Of a stretch of 54,312 nt of DNA, positions 44,762 to 51,918 are shown in pieces. Source of the stretch: Streptomyces ochraceiscleroticus (GTDB lineage: Bacteria; Actinomycetota; Actinomycetes; Streptomycetales; Streptomycetaceae). Each line of letters starts with the position of its first letter. Within the stretch, counting starts at the first letter, position 1. The stretch covers positions 1 to 54,312 of the forward strand of contig NZ_JOAX01000040.1 of NCBI RefSeq assembly GCF_000720485.1, written 5' to 3'. The notes beneath the pieces are model-generated. The model was not told the origin of the DNA. It was given only the letters and a program-made list of their open reading frames with translations, and did not search any database. Position numbers and translations under genes: made by a program.

Positions 44762-46882
44762 TCAACTGCCGTCCGGCTCGCTCCCCACGTCCAGGCCCTC
44801 TTCCAGCCTGACCGCCAGCGCCAGCTCGTCGAGCGACCCCTCACCGGGGACGAACCAGCGAAGCGTCCCCTGCGCGGAGGTCACCGTCCCCGAGGCGAGC
44901 CGGCGCATCTCCTTGGTGAGGCCACTGGGCGAGTACCATCCCTCGTCCGCGTGCCACTGCAGGGGCTTGTTTCCGTTGCCGTTGCTCCACGTGGCCAGCG
45001 AACGCCGAGGTTCCTCCGCCAGCCACTCCGCCATCTCGCGCCGCTCAGGCTTGCTGTACGCCCGGAACTCCAGGACCGTGCCGTCCGCGATGCGGTTGTT
45101 CGTGATCAGGGTGGTGACGGCGTTGACCTGCCGACCCCGCGTTTCGACCTCGGCCACCTGGTAGTCCTCACCCAGGGCCGGAGCGGTTCGGTCGGAGTCG
45201 AGCCCGCGCATGGCGGCCCGGACAACTCGTTCGATCCGCTCCGTGTTGCGCACCGCGGCGATGATGTGGCTGGACTTTCCGTACTCCTCGTCGATCGCGG
45301 CGAGTGACCAGGCAAGCGCGTCCCGTACCAGGTCAGGAACCTTAACGAGCTCCCGCGGCCAGTGATACGACGGATCCTCGATGAACCGCGTGTCCAGGCG
45401 CCGGAAGACGATATGGGTGACCAGGAGGTCTCCGTAGAAGGCCGCGGCGTCCGCCCTCCACAGCAGCCCGTCCCGGAGAATCTGGAGCTGGTTCCGCACC
45501 TCGCGGAGGAGCTCCACCGAGCGCCAGACACGGAAGGCGTTCGGGGCCTCCCCGAAGATCTCGCGGTAGGTCTGGTCCTCCCACAGGCCGGCCAGGTTCT
45601 GATCACGCTTGGCCAGTGCGGCCAGCTGAGCATTCGAGTGCGTGGCGGCCAGCGCCTCGGCAGCCTCCGCCATCGAGCAGCCGTGCTCCGGCGCGGGCAG
45701 GGCCTCACCCCGCTTGATCACATAGCTGAGGTGCAGCATCAGGGCGAAGTCATCCCGGAGCTGCACCTGAACCTTGTCCAGGGACTTGAAGTCGCGCTCC
45801 TCGATCGGGTTCTGCGTGTTCGTGTTCGTGGTGACGTGATCGCCGAACTCGGGCGGGCAGTCCTCCAGGGAGATCAGCCGCACCATCACCCTGCCGTACT
45901 GGGCGGTGTCCGGGTCTGCGGTGTACGCACGGTGGATGGCGCTCACCGTCTGCGCACCGTTGACCACGCTGGCGCCGGTGAGCTGGAAGTCTCCGACCTT
46001 GCCCGGGACTGCCTTGCCGACCGGCTTGATCGTCTCGCAGAGCATGGTGATGCCGTTGCTGAAGTACCAGAAGTGCTCCGGCTCCTCGAGCAGCGTGTTC
46101 CTGATCTTGATGTTGACGTCGGTCAGGTCGAGGTTGTCGCGGATGTTGCGCGCGAAGAGGCCACGTCGGTGCTCGCTGTACAGGTCGGCGAGATCCGCCG
46201 CGGTCATGGTGCCGTACAGAGCCTTGTAGGGGGTCGACTCCTGGACGAAGCCGTCCAGCCGGACCCGGGCGTCGATCCTCGGAGCAGCCGCGTCCCCGAG
46301 GATGGCCCGGTGGAAGTCGCGCAGATCCAGAACCTTGTAGTCGACCATCTCCTCGACCTGGTTCAGCTCCGCGAGCTTCTCCTCGATGATCTCCTTGGTG
46401 TTCTGGTCCAGTGGAGCAGTACGCATCAGCGCGAGAACCAGCGTGATCTTCGGCGTGCCGACCTCGAAGGCCTGCTCGATCTCGGGGACGAACTGCTGGA
46501 ATCGACTGTTGAACTTGGAGTACTGGAGGTCGAGCATCCGGTTCAACCCGCGGAACATCCGGTCGGCCTCGGTCTCCCCGAAGCCCCCCTTCATGTTGTC
46601 GCTCCACTTGGCCTGCACCAGGCAGATCCTCGGCTGTGCGGACCGCACCTCGACGGCGATGGCGTCCAGGCCCCGGTCGTCGTCGCCGTCGAAGATCCTG
46701 GTCGCGGCGATACGGTCACTGCAGGGGTGCTCGATCTGAACAGCGAGTGCGGCCAGGCCGCGACTGAGGAACGCCTGGACGTAGTCCTTCTCCGCGACCT
46801 TCGCCTTGTCCTTCATGTCGATGAGGTCGGTGAACCGGTCCTCGATCGCCTTACGGACGTACCTGACGTGCAGCTTGCTCAT
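44762..46882 (-). CDS. AIPR-family abortive infection protein
   Basis: 706 residues of the AIPR (abortive infection phage resistance) family. Typical segments are HFWYFSNGITMLC, QLTGASVVNGAQTVSAIHRA and TTNTNTQNPIEERDF. The N-terminus has a restriction-enzyme-like pattern, DDRGLDAIAVEVR then ICLVQAKWSDN (Asp and Q-x-K), near residues 67-93, so it may be a nuclease. ATG 46882 follows AGGGG. It is the first gene of the defence operon, 260 bp before the methylase; that gap is larger than any between the following genes, so an internal promoter is possible. Likely the effector of an abortive response or an accessory member. Confidence 0.88.
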   Translation of the reverse strand: MSKLHVRYVRKAIEDRFTDLIDMKDKAKVAEKDYVQAFLSRGLAALAVQIEHPCSDRIAATRIFDGDDDRGLDAIAVEVRSAQPRICLVQAKWSDNMKGGFGETEADRMFRGLNRMLDLQYSKFNSRFQQFVPEIEQAFEVGTPKITLVLALMRTAPLDQNTKEIIEEKLAELNQVEEMVDYKVLDLRDFHRAILGDAAAPRIDARVRLDGFVQESTPYKALYGTMTAADLADLYSEHRRGLFARNIRDNLDLTDVNIKIRNTLLEEPEHFWYFSNGITMLCETIKPVGKAVPGKVGDFQLTGASVVNGAQTVSAIHRAYTADPDTAQYGRVMVRLISLEDCPPEFGDHVTTNTNTQNPIEERDFKSLDKVQVQLRDDFALMLHLSYVIKRGEALPAPEHGCSMAEAAEALAATHSNAQLAALAKRDQNLAGLWEDQTYREIFGEAPNAFRVWRSVELLREVRNQLQILRDGLLWRADAAAFYGDLLVTHIVFRRLDTRFIEDPSYHWPRELVKVPDLVRDALAWSLAAIDEEYGKSSHIIAAVRNTERIERVVRAAMRGLDSDRTAPALGEDYQVAEVETRGRQVNAVTTLITNNRIADGTVLEFRAYSKPERREMAEWLAEEPRRSLATWSNGNGNKPLQWHADEGWYSPSGLTKEMRRLASGTVTSAQGTLRWFVPGEGSLDELALAVRLEEGLDVGSEPDGS

Positions 46883-47392
46883 GTTCCACCCCTGTTAATG
46901 CACCACACCGCCGACACTCTATCGAGGGGCAATCTTTGATGCGCCTCGAACCATGGACATGGCAAGCACAACGAGGGGTGGTCGGCGCTGCTGGACGCAG
47001 GTGTGCGCCCTTCACCAGGTGTGATGCTGAGGTGGCGGTGCTCCGACTGCGGGGCTTGGGTCGGGTTGACGGCAGTAGTTGACGCTGAGGTTGAAATAAT
47101 GGGGTGACAGCTGGTCGCCACTTCGACCCCATGGGCATCCGCTTTCGGCTGCACCCGAACTCACCGGGGTCGAGACGGGCTTGAACACGGTCAGCGCGCA
47201 GCGCTCTGCAGCGGGCCCCATCGTGGGCAGCCTGGCGCCAACGTCCCCCTCGGCCCGATTCGGGGTGACGTATCTCCGGTCGTCCGCGAGTTTCCGAGCG
47301 AACCAGTGCAACGACGGGCTCCGTGCCGTGTTCGCCGCTGTACTGGTCGGATCCGAGTGGCCGATTAAGCGGCCGCATGTCAGGGTAAGTCC
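46883..47392. other. Divergent control region upstream of the defence operon
   Basis: About 510 bp between the AIPR gene (minus) and the NUDIX-like gene (plus). No credible gene seen. It must hold promoters in both directions; I could not fix clear -35/-10 pairs. The reading frames here lack ribosome sites. Confidence 0.5.
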
Positions 47393-47899
47393 ATGCCTGT
47401 CTTCCTGGATGTCTCCGATGGTTCGGGACATCCCTTCGTGCCGCCTCCCAGGATGAGGCGGGTGGTGTTCGTCGCGATGCTGAGCCCGACAGGGCAGCTG
47501 GCCCTGGTGGCAGATGATCTTCCTAGAGCACGTCCCCGATGGGTGTTCCCTTCAGGACTCGCCCGAGCCGCCGAGTCCTACCGTGAGGCGGCAGCGCGCG
47601 TGCTGCGCGACCTCGTCGGCGCGATACCAGTCCACGGGGGCGTCGTCGAAGGATGTCGGTGGGCTCAGGTGCCTGTGCCGACGGAGCGCAGCCGTCGCGA
47701 GGCGCACGTGTTCATCTTCCGGCTCACTGCGGCTGGCGACGCACCCGGACTTCTGCTGTGGAAAGGGGCAACACGCTGGGCCGAGCCTGAGCAGTGGCCG
47801 GAGTTGTGCACGCGGTGTGATCTGCCGGATGTGGATATGCTGCTGACGGGATACCTGGAGGGGTGGGTCCCAGATGGGCGGATCACGTTGGGGCCTTAA
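47393..47899 (+). CDS. Degenerate NUDIX-like protein
   Basis: 168 residues. RVVFVAMLSPTGQLALVADD and FPSGLARAAESYREAAARVLRDLVG give a NUDIX-box frame: G-x5-E-x7-R is kept, but the following acidic pair (REUxEE) reads R-V-L-R-D-L, so the metal-binding glutamates are lost. The downstream part (EAHVFIFRLTA, then TRWAEPEQWPEL) fits the NUDIX fold. It could bind a nucleotide without hydrolysing it. Its TAA stop is part of the TAA target duplicated by the IS5-type element that follows. ATG 47393 has AGGG upstream; an internal Met at 20 is an alternative. Confidence 0.65.
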   Translation: MPVFLDVSDGSGHPFVPPPRMRRVVFVAMLSPTGQLALVADDLPRARPRWVFPSGLARAAESYREAAARVLRDLVGAIPVHGGVVEGCRWAQVPVPTERSRREAHVFIFRLTAAGDAPGLLLWKGATRWAEPEQWPELCTRCDLPDVDMLLTGYLEGWVPDGRITLGP

Positions 47900-48480
47900 G
47901 AGCGCGTCCTACGTGGTGAGTCGGGCAAGGCGCTTGTAGCAGACCAGGCCGCGGCGAGACCGAGGAAGGCCAGGCATTTGCAGCTTTGGTGCTCGTATCG
48001 GGGGCTGAGTCTGCGGTAGCCGGCCAGCCAGGCCAGGGTGCGTTCGATCACCCAGCGGTGGCGTCCCAATCGAGTGCTGGACTCGACTCCGAGGCGGGCG
48101 ATGCGGTCCGTGATGTGTTTACCGCGGAGCCATCGGCGCAGGTGAGGCCGGTCGTATGCCTTGTCCGCGTGCAGCTTGCCCACCGGGTAGTAGCGGCCGC
48201 GGTCGGGGTCGTGTTTCGTTTGGTATCCGGTGATCATGGGTTCGAGGCCGTCGCTGTCAGCGGTGTTGCCGGCCGAGAGGCCGACCAGGAGGGGCAGTCC
48301 TGCCGCATCGGACAGGACGTGCATCTTGAAACCTGGCCGGCCCCGGTCCACGGGGCTCGGACCTGTAAGTTCGCCTCCTTTTTCACCCGCACGTGCGCGG
48401 TGTCCAGCACCAGGCGGGTCAGATCCAGGAGGTCGTGGGCGGCCAGCTGGTCGAGGACGGCCTGGTGGAGGCGGGCCCAC
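47896..48480 (-). CDS. IS5-family transposase, second ORF (catalytic end)
   Basis: Catalytic half of the transposase, read by a -1 frameshift from the first ORF. The frame is open from 48480 but the homologous part begins after about residue 36 at GELTGPSPVDRGRPGFKM. DDE residues are in HVLSDAAGLPLLVGLSAGNTAD (Asp with the preceding domain), KLHADKAYDRPHLRRWLRG (second Asp) and GRHRWVIERTLAWLAGYRRL (the R-x3-E-x6-K/R-like end). Its TAA stop is completed by the flanking target sequence at 47896-47898. Confidence 0.82.
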   Translation of the reverse strand: MGPPPPGRPRPAGRPRPPGSDPPGAGHRARAGEKGGELTGPSPVDRGRPGFKMHVLSDAAGLPLLVGLSAGNTADSDGLEPMITGYQTKHDPDRGRYYPVGKLHADKAYDRPHLRRWLRGKHITDRIARLGVESSTRLGRHRWVIERTLAWLAGYRRLSPRYEHQSCKCLAFLGLAAAWSATSALPDSPRRTRS

Positions 48481-48764
48481 AGCCCGGCCCGCGACCAGAT
48501 CACGAACCGGCGGTGGGCGGTGGATTTCGAGATCCCGAAACAGGGTGGCAGCGACCGCCAGGCACAGCCGGAGACCACCACGTAGATGAACGCGGCGAAC
48601 ACCGCCTCATCGTCGATGTTCGCTGTTCCGCCGCCCTGCGGCCGGATGCGCGGCGGTGGCAGCAGTGGCCGGGCGATCTCCCATAGCCCGTCCGAGACGA
48701 TCCACCCCCAACGGCTCATCGCCATGCCGACAGCATGCCGCAACTCACCACATGGGACGTTCTG
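47900..48764 (-). mobile_element. IS5-family insertion sequence (IS427-like), TAA target duplication
   Basis: A compact two-ORF element of about 865 bp. Imperfect terminal repeats: from the left GAGCGCGTCC then GTGGTGAGT; from the right CAGAACGTCC then GTGGTGAGT after the same spacing. Direct TAA copies flank it (47897-47899 and 48765-48767). Ends may be off by a base or two. The left target copy is the stop codon of the NUDIX-like gene, so the insertion left that protein intact. Confidence 0.8.
48234..48725 (-). CDS. IS5-family transposase, first ORF
   Basis: The N-terminal half, starting at ATG 48725 or 48719 (MSRWGWIVSDGLWEIARPLL). DUF4096-type DNA-binding region (FAAFIYVVVSGCAWRSLPPC, then STAHRRFVIWSRAGLW) and the first catalytic Asp in LVLDTAHVRVKKE. 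At GTGAAAAAGGAGG (near 48,370) a -1 slip on the A-run would join the second ORF. This gives the fused transposase typical of this IS group. Confidence 0.85.
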   Translation of the reverse strand: MAMSRWGWIVSDGLWEIARPLLPPPRIRPQGGGTANIDDEAVFAAFIYVVVSGCAWRSLPPCFGISKSTAHRRFVIWSRAGLWARLHQAVLDQLAAHDLLDLTRLVLDTAHVRVKKEANLQVRAPWTGAGQVSRCTSCPMRQDCPSWSASRPATPLTATASNP

Positions 48765-48791
48765 TAAGTCCCGGCACCTCGGCACCCGCTG

Positions 48792-49559
48792 TCACTCTGC
48801 CCTGGCGATCGTGCTGGCGGTCTCCTGCAGAGCAGTAGCAACCGCTGGCATGTCCTGTTCACGCAGACGTACGGCGGGGGCGTACACGGAGATCGCGGCG
48901 AGCGGGTCCCCGATGCGGTTGCGGATGGCCACGCCTACGCCGTGCAGGTCGTGTGCACTTTCCTCGAGGTCTGCCGCCCATCCCCGGACTCTGACTTCCT
49001 CCAACTCAACCTCAAGCAGCGGCCACTCAGTGATGCTTCCTGCCGCCGTGGCAGGGAGCTCGGCCGGGAGTGTCGCGCGTACATCTGCCGGGTCGCGCAG
49101 CGCGAGCAGGGCCTTGCCCGCCGCTGTGACGTGGGCGGGGAGCTCCTGTCCGAGCAGAACACTGACGCGCAGGACATGCCGGCACTCGACTCCGTCGAGC
49201 AATCGGACGACGGCCGCATCCAGGGAGTACAGGCACACCGTCTCCTGCAGCTTCTCGGAGAGCTCCTCCAGGGGTCTGCGCGCCTGTCGTCGGACGTCCA
49301 GCTGGGCGATCGCGGCCAGTCCCATGCGTACGAGCTGCGGCCCCGCTGAGTATTCGCGTTGGCCCGGATCGTGGTACAGGAAACCCGTGCGCTGCAGGGT
49401 GACCAGGATGCGGTGTGCGGTGGAACGTGAGATACCGAGCTCACGGGCGGTTTCGGTAACACCGACTTCCCCCCGGTCATAGGCCAGAACGAGAACGTCC
49501 AGGGCCTTCGTCACCGACGCCAAGGCCTCCGTCGCCGACAGATGCTTGCCATCCACCAT
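48792..49559 (-). CDS. IclR-family transcription regulator
   Basis: 255 residues. An N-terminal winged helix (TETARELGISRSTAHRILVT at about 35-54) is followed by the IclR effector domain (RHVLRVSVLLGQELPAHVTA, then AGKALLAL and the closing GVGVAIRNRIGDPLAAISVY). IclR proteins usually control a neighbouring catabolic operon and sense a small acid; no such operon is beside it here, since the IS lies downstream and small unrelated genes upstream. Intact. Confidence 0.92.
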   Translation of the reverse strand: MVDGKHLSATEALASVTKALDVLVLAYDRGEVGVTETARELGISRSTAHRILVTLQRTGFLYHDPGQREYSAGPQLVRMGLAAIAQLDVRRQARRPLEELSEKLQETVCLYSLDAAVVRLLDGVECRHVLRVSVLLGQELPAHVTAAGKALLALRDPADVRATLPAELPATAAGSITEWPLLEVELEEVRVRGWAADLEESAHDLHGVGVAIRNRIGDPLAAISVYAPAVRLREQDMPAVATALQETASTIARAE

Positions 49560-49838
49560 GAAGGAACCGTAACGCTCAAACGTTCCCGGGGACCGGGAGC
49601 TTCAGCAGAATCCACACGTCAGAAACCTGTGGTGGTACGTCTCACGGTTCCAGATGCGGCATCGCACGATTCCGGCGAGCCAACTATGCGCCAAGGCAGG
49701 GCGAGTCCTGCAATAGCCCCGACCGGACTTGCCGTGCTTGAGCGCACTGCTGACCGTTTGGTAACGCCTCACAGGAACTGCGTGCGTGCCACAGTGTGCC
49801 GTCCCTACACTGACAGCGGTCTTCTTTGGGAGTTCGCT

Positions 49839-50360
49839 ATGGCGGGATACCGGACCAGCGCACCTGCGTCAGACAAGGGTGTCTACATCGGCCAGGCCCG
49901 GCATGCCGTGCAGGAGCTGATCACGTCACTGCGCGGCGAGTTGGCGACATTGGAAGCTGTGTACGCGATGATGTGCCAGGGCGTCGAATCCACCGATGTC
50001 CGCGAAGAGCCGCCGGACACTGGCGAGGACGCGGAAACCGCCCAGCCTTCCTGGGAGGGTCCGTCTGAAGTTTCTGACACCGACGAGGATCCTTCGTCTG
50101 AAGATGCGCGCCCGGGCATTGGCACTCGGGTCCTGGGGCCACCGCGTAACGGAAGCATGCGCGATGCGATCCTCACACTCCTGTGCGCCGCTCAAGAGGC
50201 AATGTCCATCACCGATATCGCGGCGGCGGTGCGCCCGGGAGCGGACGCGACGGTCCGCTCATCCGTAGGGAAAACCCTCAACCGCATGAAGCAACTTGGT
50301 GAGGTGGAAAACGTAGCACCGGGAATGTTCCGGGCCGTGCTGTCATCCCGGGCTGCTTGA
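49839..50360 (+). CDS. Hypothetical protein with C-terminal winged helix
   Basis: 173 residues from ATG 49839 (GGGAG upstream; the frame is open to 49542 but overlaps the IclR gene). The N-terminal 60 residues form a helix. An acidic Pro/Ser/Glu-rich linker (about 60-105) follows. The last 60 residues form a winged helix-turn-helix, MSITDIAAAVRPGADATVRS then LNRMKQLGEVENV. Such a layout suits a DNA-binding regulator or nucleoid-associated protein. An intrinsic-type terminator follows 32 bp after the stop. Confidence 0.7.
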   Translation: MAGYRTSAPASDKGVYIGQARHAVQELITSLRGELATLEAVYAMMCQGVESTDVREEPPDTGEDAETAQPSWEGPSEVSDTDEDPSSEDARPGIGTRVLGPPRNGSMRDAILTLLCAAQEAMSITDIAAAVRPGADATVRSSVGKTLNRMKQLGEVENVAPGMFRAVLSSRAA

Positions 50361-50392
50361 TCCACCCAAGAACGGCCCTAACTCGACAAGCA

Positions 50393-50423
50393 GGCCTCCC
50401 TCGATTATCGGTCGAGGGAGGCC
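50393..50423 (+). terminator. Hairpin terminator after the winged-helix gene
   Basis: A perfect 12-bp stem, GGCCTCCCTCGA and its complement, with a TTATCGG loop. No long T-run follows. Confidence 0.65.
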
Positions 50424-50485
50424 GCCCAAACACGCGAACGGGCGCTTCTCCTACCAGGGTTCCGGTCCGTCGCGCACGCTCACTT

Positions 50486-50508
50486 TAGCGCTCCCACCCG
50501 GAGCGCTA
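50486..50508. repeat. 8-bp inverted repeat near the left end of the recombinase/transposase unit
   Basis: TAGCGCTC - 7 bases - GAGCGCTA, in the 211-bp gap between the winged-helix terminator and the HTH regulator. Could be an operator or an element end. Confidence 0.45.
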
Positions 50509-50571
50509 TAGGGAGTCTGCGCCATTCCGCGCTTGAGCGTGCACGACTGGCCTCGTATAGGCAATTGGGGT

Positions 50572-50892
50572 TCAGTCATGAGCACATTGGGTCGCATTCG
50601 ATCCGGGCCAGAGCGCCAGACCCAGGGCGCGCTCCAGTCGGCAGACCGTCAGGACATCCGGCCAGGTGGCTCCCGCCAGCAGATCGCCGATGGTCTGTCT
50701 GCCGACGTTGCTCTGGGTGGCCAGTGCGCGCAGCGAGAGCTCCGGCCTCTCGCGCAGGGCGGCGGCGAGGCGGCGGGCAATCGTTTGGACGACAGCCGCG
50801 GCGGGCTCCCCGGCGATCCGGGCGTCCGGCCACTTCTCCGGATCGACGGCGTAGCTCCATGGCGGCGCCGTGCGCGCTCGGCCTCCGGTCAT
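50572..50892 (-). CDS. Small helix-turn-helix regulator
   Basis: 106 residues with an XRE-like HTH: RRLAAALRERPELSLRALAT then QSNVGRQTIGDLLAGATWPD (about 40-80), followed by TVCRLERALGLALWPG. It is transcribed away from the recombinase-like gene at 50983, sharing a 90-bp divergent region with a 16-bp perfect palindrome. That suggests it controls the recombinase/transposase operon and possibly itself. ATG at 50892. Confidence 0.75.
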   Translation of the reverse strand: MTGGRARTAPPWSYAVDPEKWPDARIAGEPAAAVVQTIARRLAAALRERPELSLRALATQSNVGRQTIGDLLAGATWPDVLTVCRLERALGLALWPGSNATQCAHD

Positions 50893-50934
50893 AAAGATGC
50901 GTTCCTTCAGATCGTGATCGACACTGACACCAGT

Positions 50935-50950
50935 GGCCGGTTAACCGGCC
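50935..50950. promoter_or_regulatory. 16-bp perfect palindrome between HTH regulator and recombinase operon
   Basis: GGCCGGTTAACCGGCC, 33 bp upstream of the recombinase-like start and 43 bp upstream of the regulator start on the other strand. A natural operator for the HTH protein. Confidence 0.6.
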
Positions 50951-50982
50951 GCCTGTCATGGGCCTTGCGCCTGGAGGTCGCT

Positions 50983-51918
50983 GTGTCGAATCGCCTGCTG
51001 GCCTACACACCGAAGGCGGAGACGGTGCCGCCCGCCCAGTGGCGCCGCATCGCGCCGGTCGTCCGCTCGCTGGGATTCATGGCCGTCGCCGCGGGACCCT
51101 ACGGCCCAGACGCGATCATGACGCCGCTCACACGGCTGGTCGCCTGGGTCAAGGCCCAGGGCCTCCCGCTCGAGCCCTCGGTGATCCTTGACCAGAGCAG
51201 CGTCGAGCGGTTCATCCTCGTCGGCTGCCGCGACATGACCGCCAACAGCCGCCGAACCTGCAGCAGCCAGCTGCGCCGAGCCTCCGAAGCGCTCCTGCTG
51301 GACCAGCTCGGACAGCATGCGCCGATCCGGTTGAAGGCCACCGCCGCCCCAGTGGCCCCCTACCCGCCGGCGGAAGTCGCCTACTGGCTGATCTGGGCGC
51401 AGAGCCTGCCCACCCCGGCCCAGCGGCGCAACGCCTGCCTGCTGTTCTGTCTCGGCGTCGGCTGCGGGCTTGCCGTTGAGGATCTTGTGTACGTTCAGGG
51501 GCGGGATATCCTCGCGGGCCCCACTGGCCGGGCGCTGGTCAAGGTGCACGGGCGCCGCCCGCGCACTGTCGTATGCCGGTACGCCTACGAGGAACTGCTG
51601 CTGGCGGAAGCCGCCCACATCCCGACAGACGCGTACGCCTTCCGGCCGGACTGGCAGGACCGCACCAGCAAGCACATCGCATCGGACTGGCTGGCCAGGT
51701 ACCCGCGGATCATCGGCCGTTGTGATAGTGCAGTGCTGCAGACCCAACGGTTGCGTACGACCTGGCTCGTCGAACTGCTGAATGCAGGTATTCCGCTGAA
51801 GGTGATCCTCAAAGCGTCGGGACTCGGGACCCTGCACAGCCTCTCGCGCTACCTCGTCTTCCTCCACGACGTGCCCGAAGCTGAGGCATCCGATCTGTTG
51901 CGGGGGGAGGCGGCATGA
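50983..51918 (+). CDS. Tyrosine-recombinase-like protein with missing catalytic residues
   Basis: 311 residues from GTG 50983, with GGAGG five bases before it. The N-terminal core-binding-like region includes RRTCSSQLRRASEALLLDQL. The C-terminal part follows the tyrosine recombinase plan: NACLLFCLGVGCGLAVEDLV (normally ..GLRxxEL, here Arg I is Ala), VKVHGRRPRTVVCRYAYEEL (beta hairpin), QTQRLRTTWLVELLNAG (normally HxLRH, His to Gln, Arg II kept), SGLGTLHSLSRYLVFL (normally LGH, His lost; Tyr kept). So only Arg II and the Tyr remain. Coupled by ATGA to a DDE-like transposase. Probably a DNA-binding partner rather than an enzyme. Confidence 0.6.
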   Translation: MSNRLLAYTPKAETVPPAQWRRIAPVVRSLGFMAVAAGPYGPDAIMTPLTRLVAWVKAQGLPLEPSVILDQSSVERFILVGCRDMTANSRRTCSSQLRRASEALLLDQLGQHAPIRLKATAAPVAPYPPAEVAYWLIWAQSLPTPAQRRNACLLFCLGVGCGLAVEDLVYVQGRDILAGPTGRALVKVHGRRPRTVVCRYAYEELLLAEAAHIPTDAYAFRPDWQDRTSKHIASDWLARYPRIIGRCDSAVLQTQRLRTTWLVELLNAGIPLKVILKASGLGTLHSLSRYLVFLHDVPEAEASDLLRGEAA

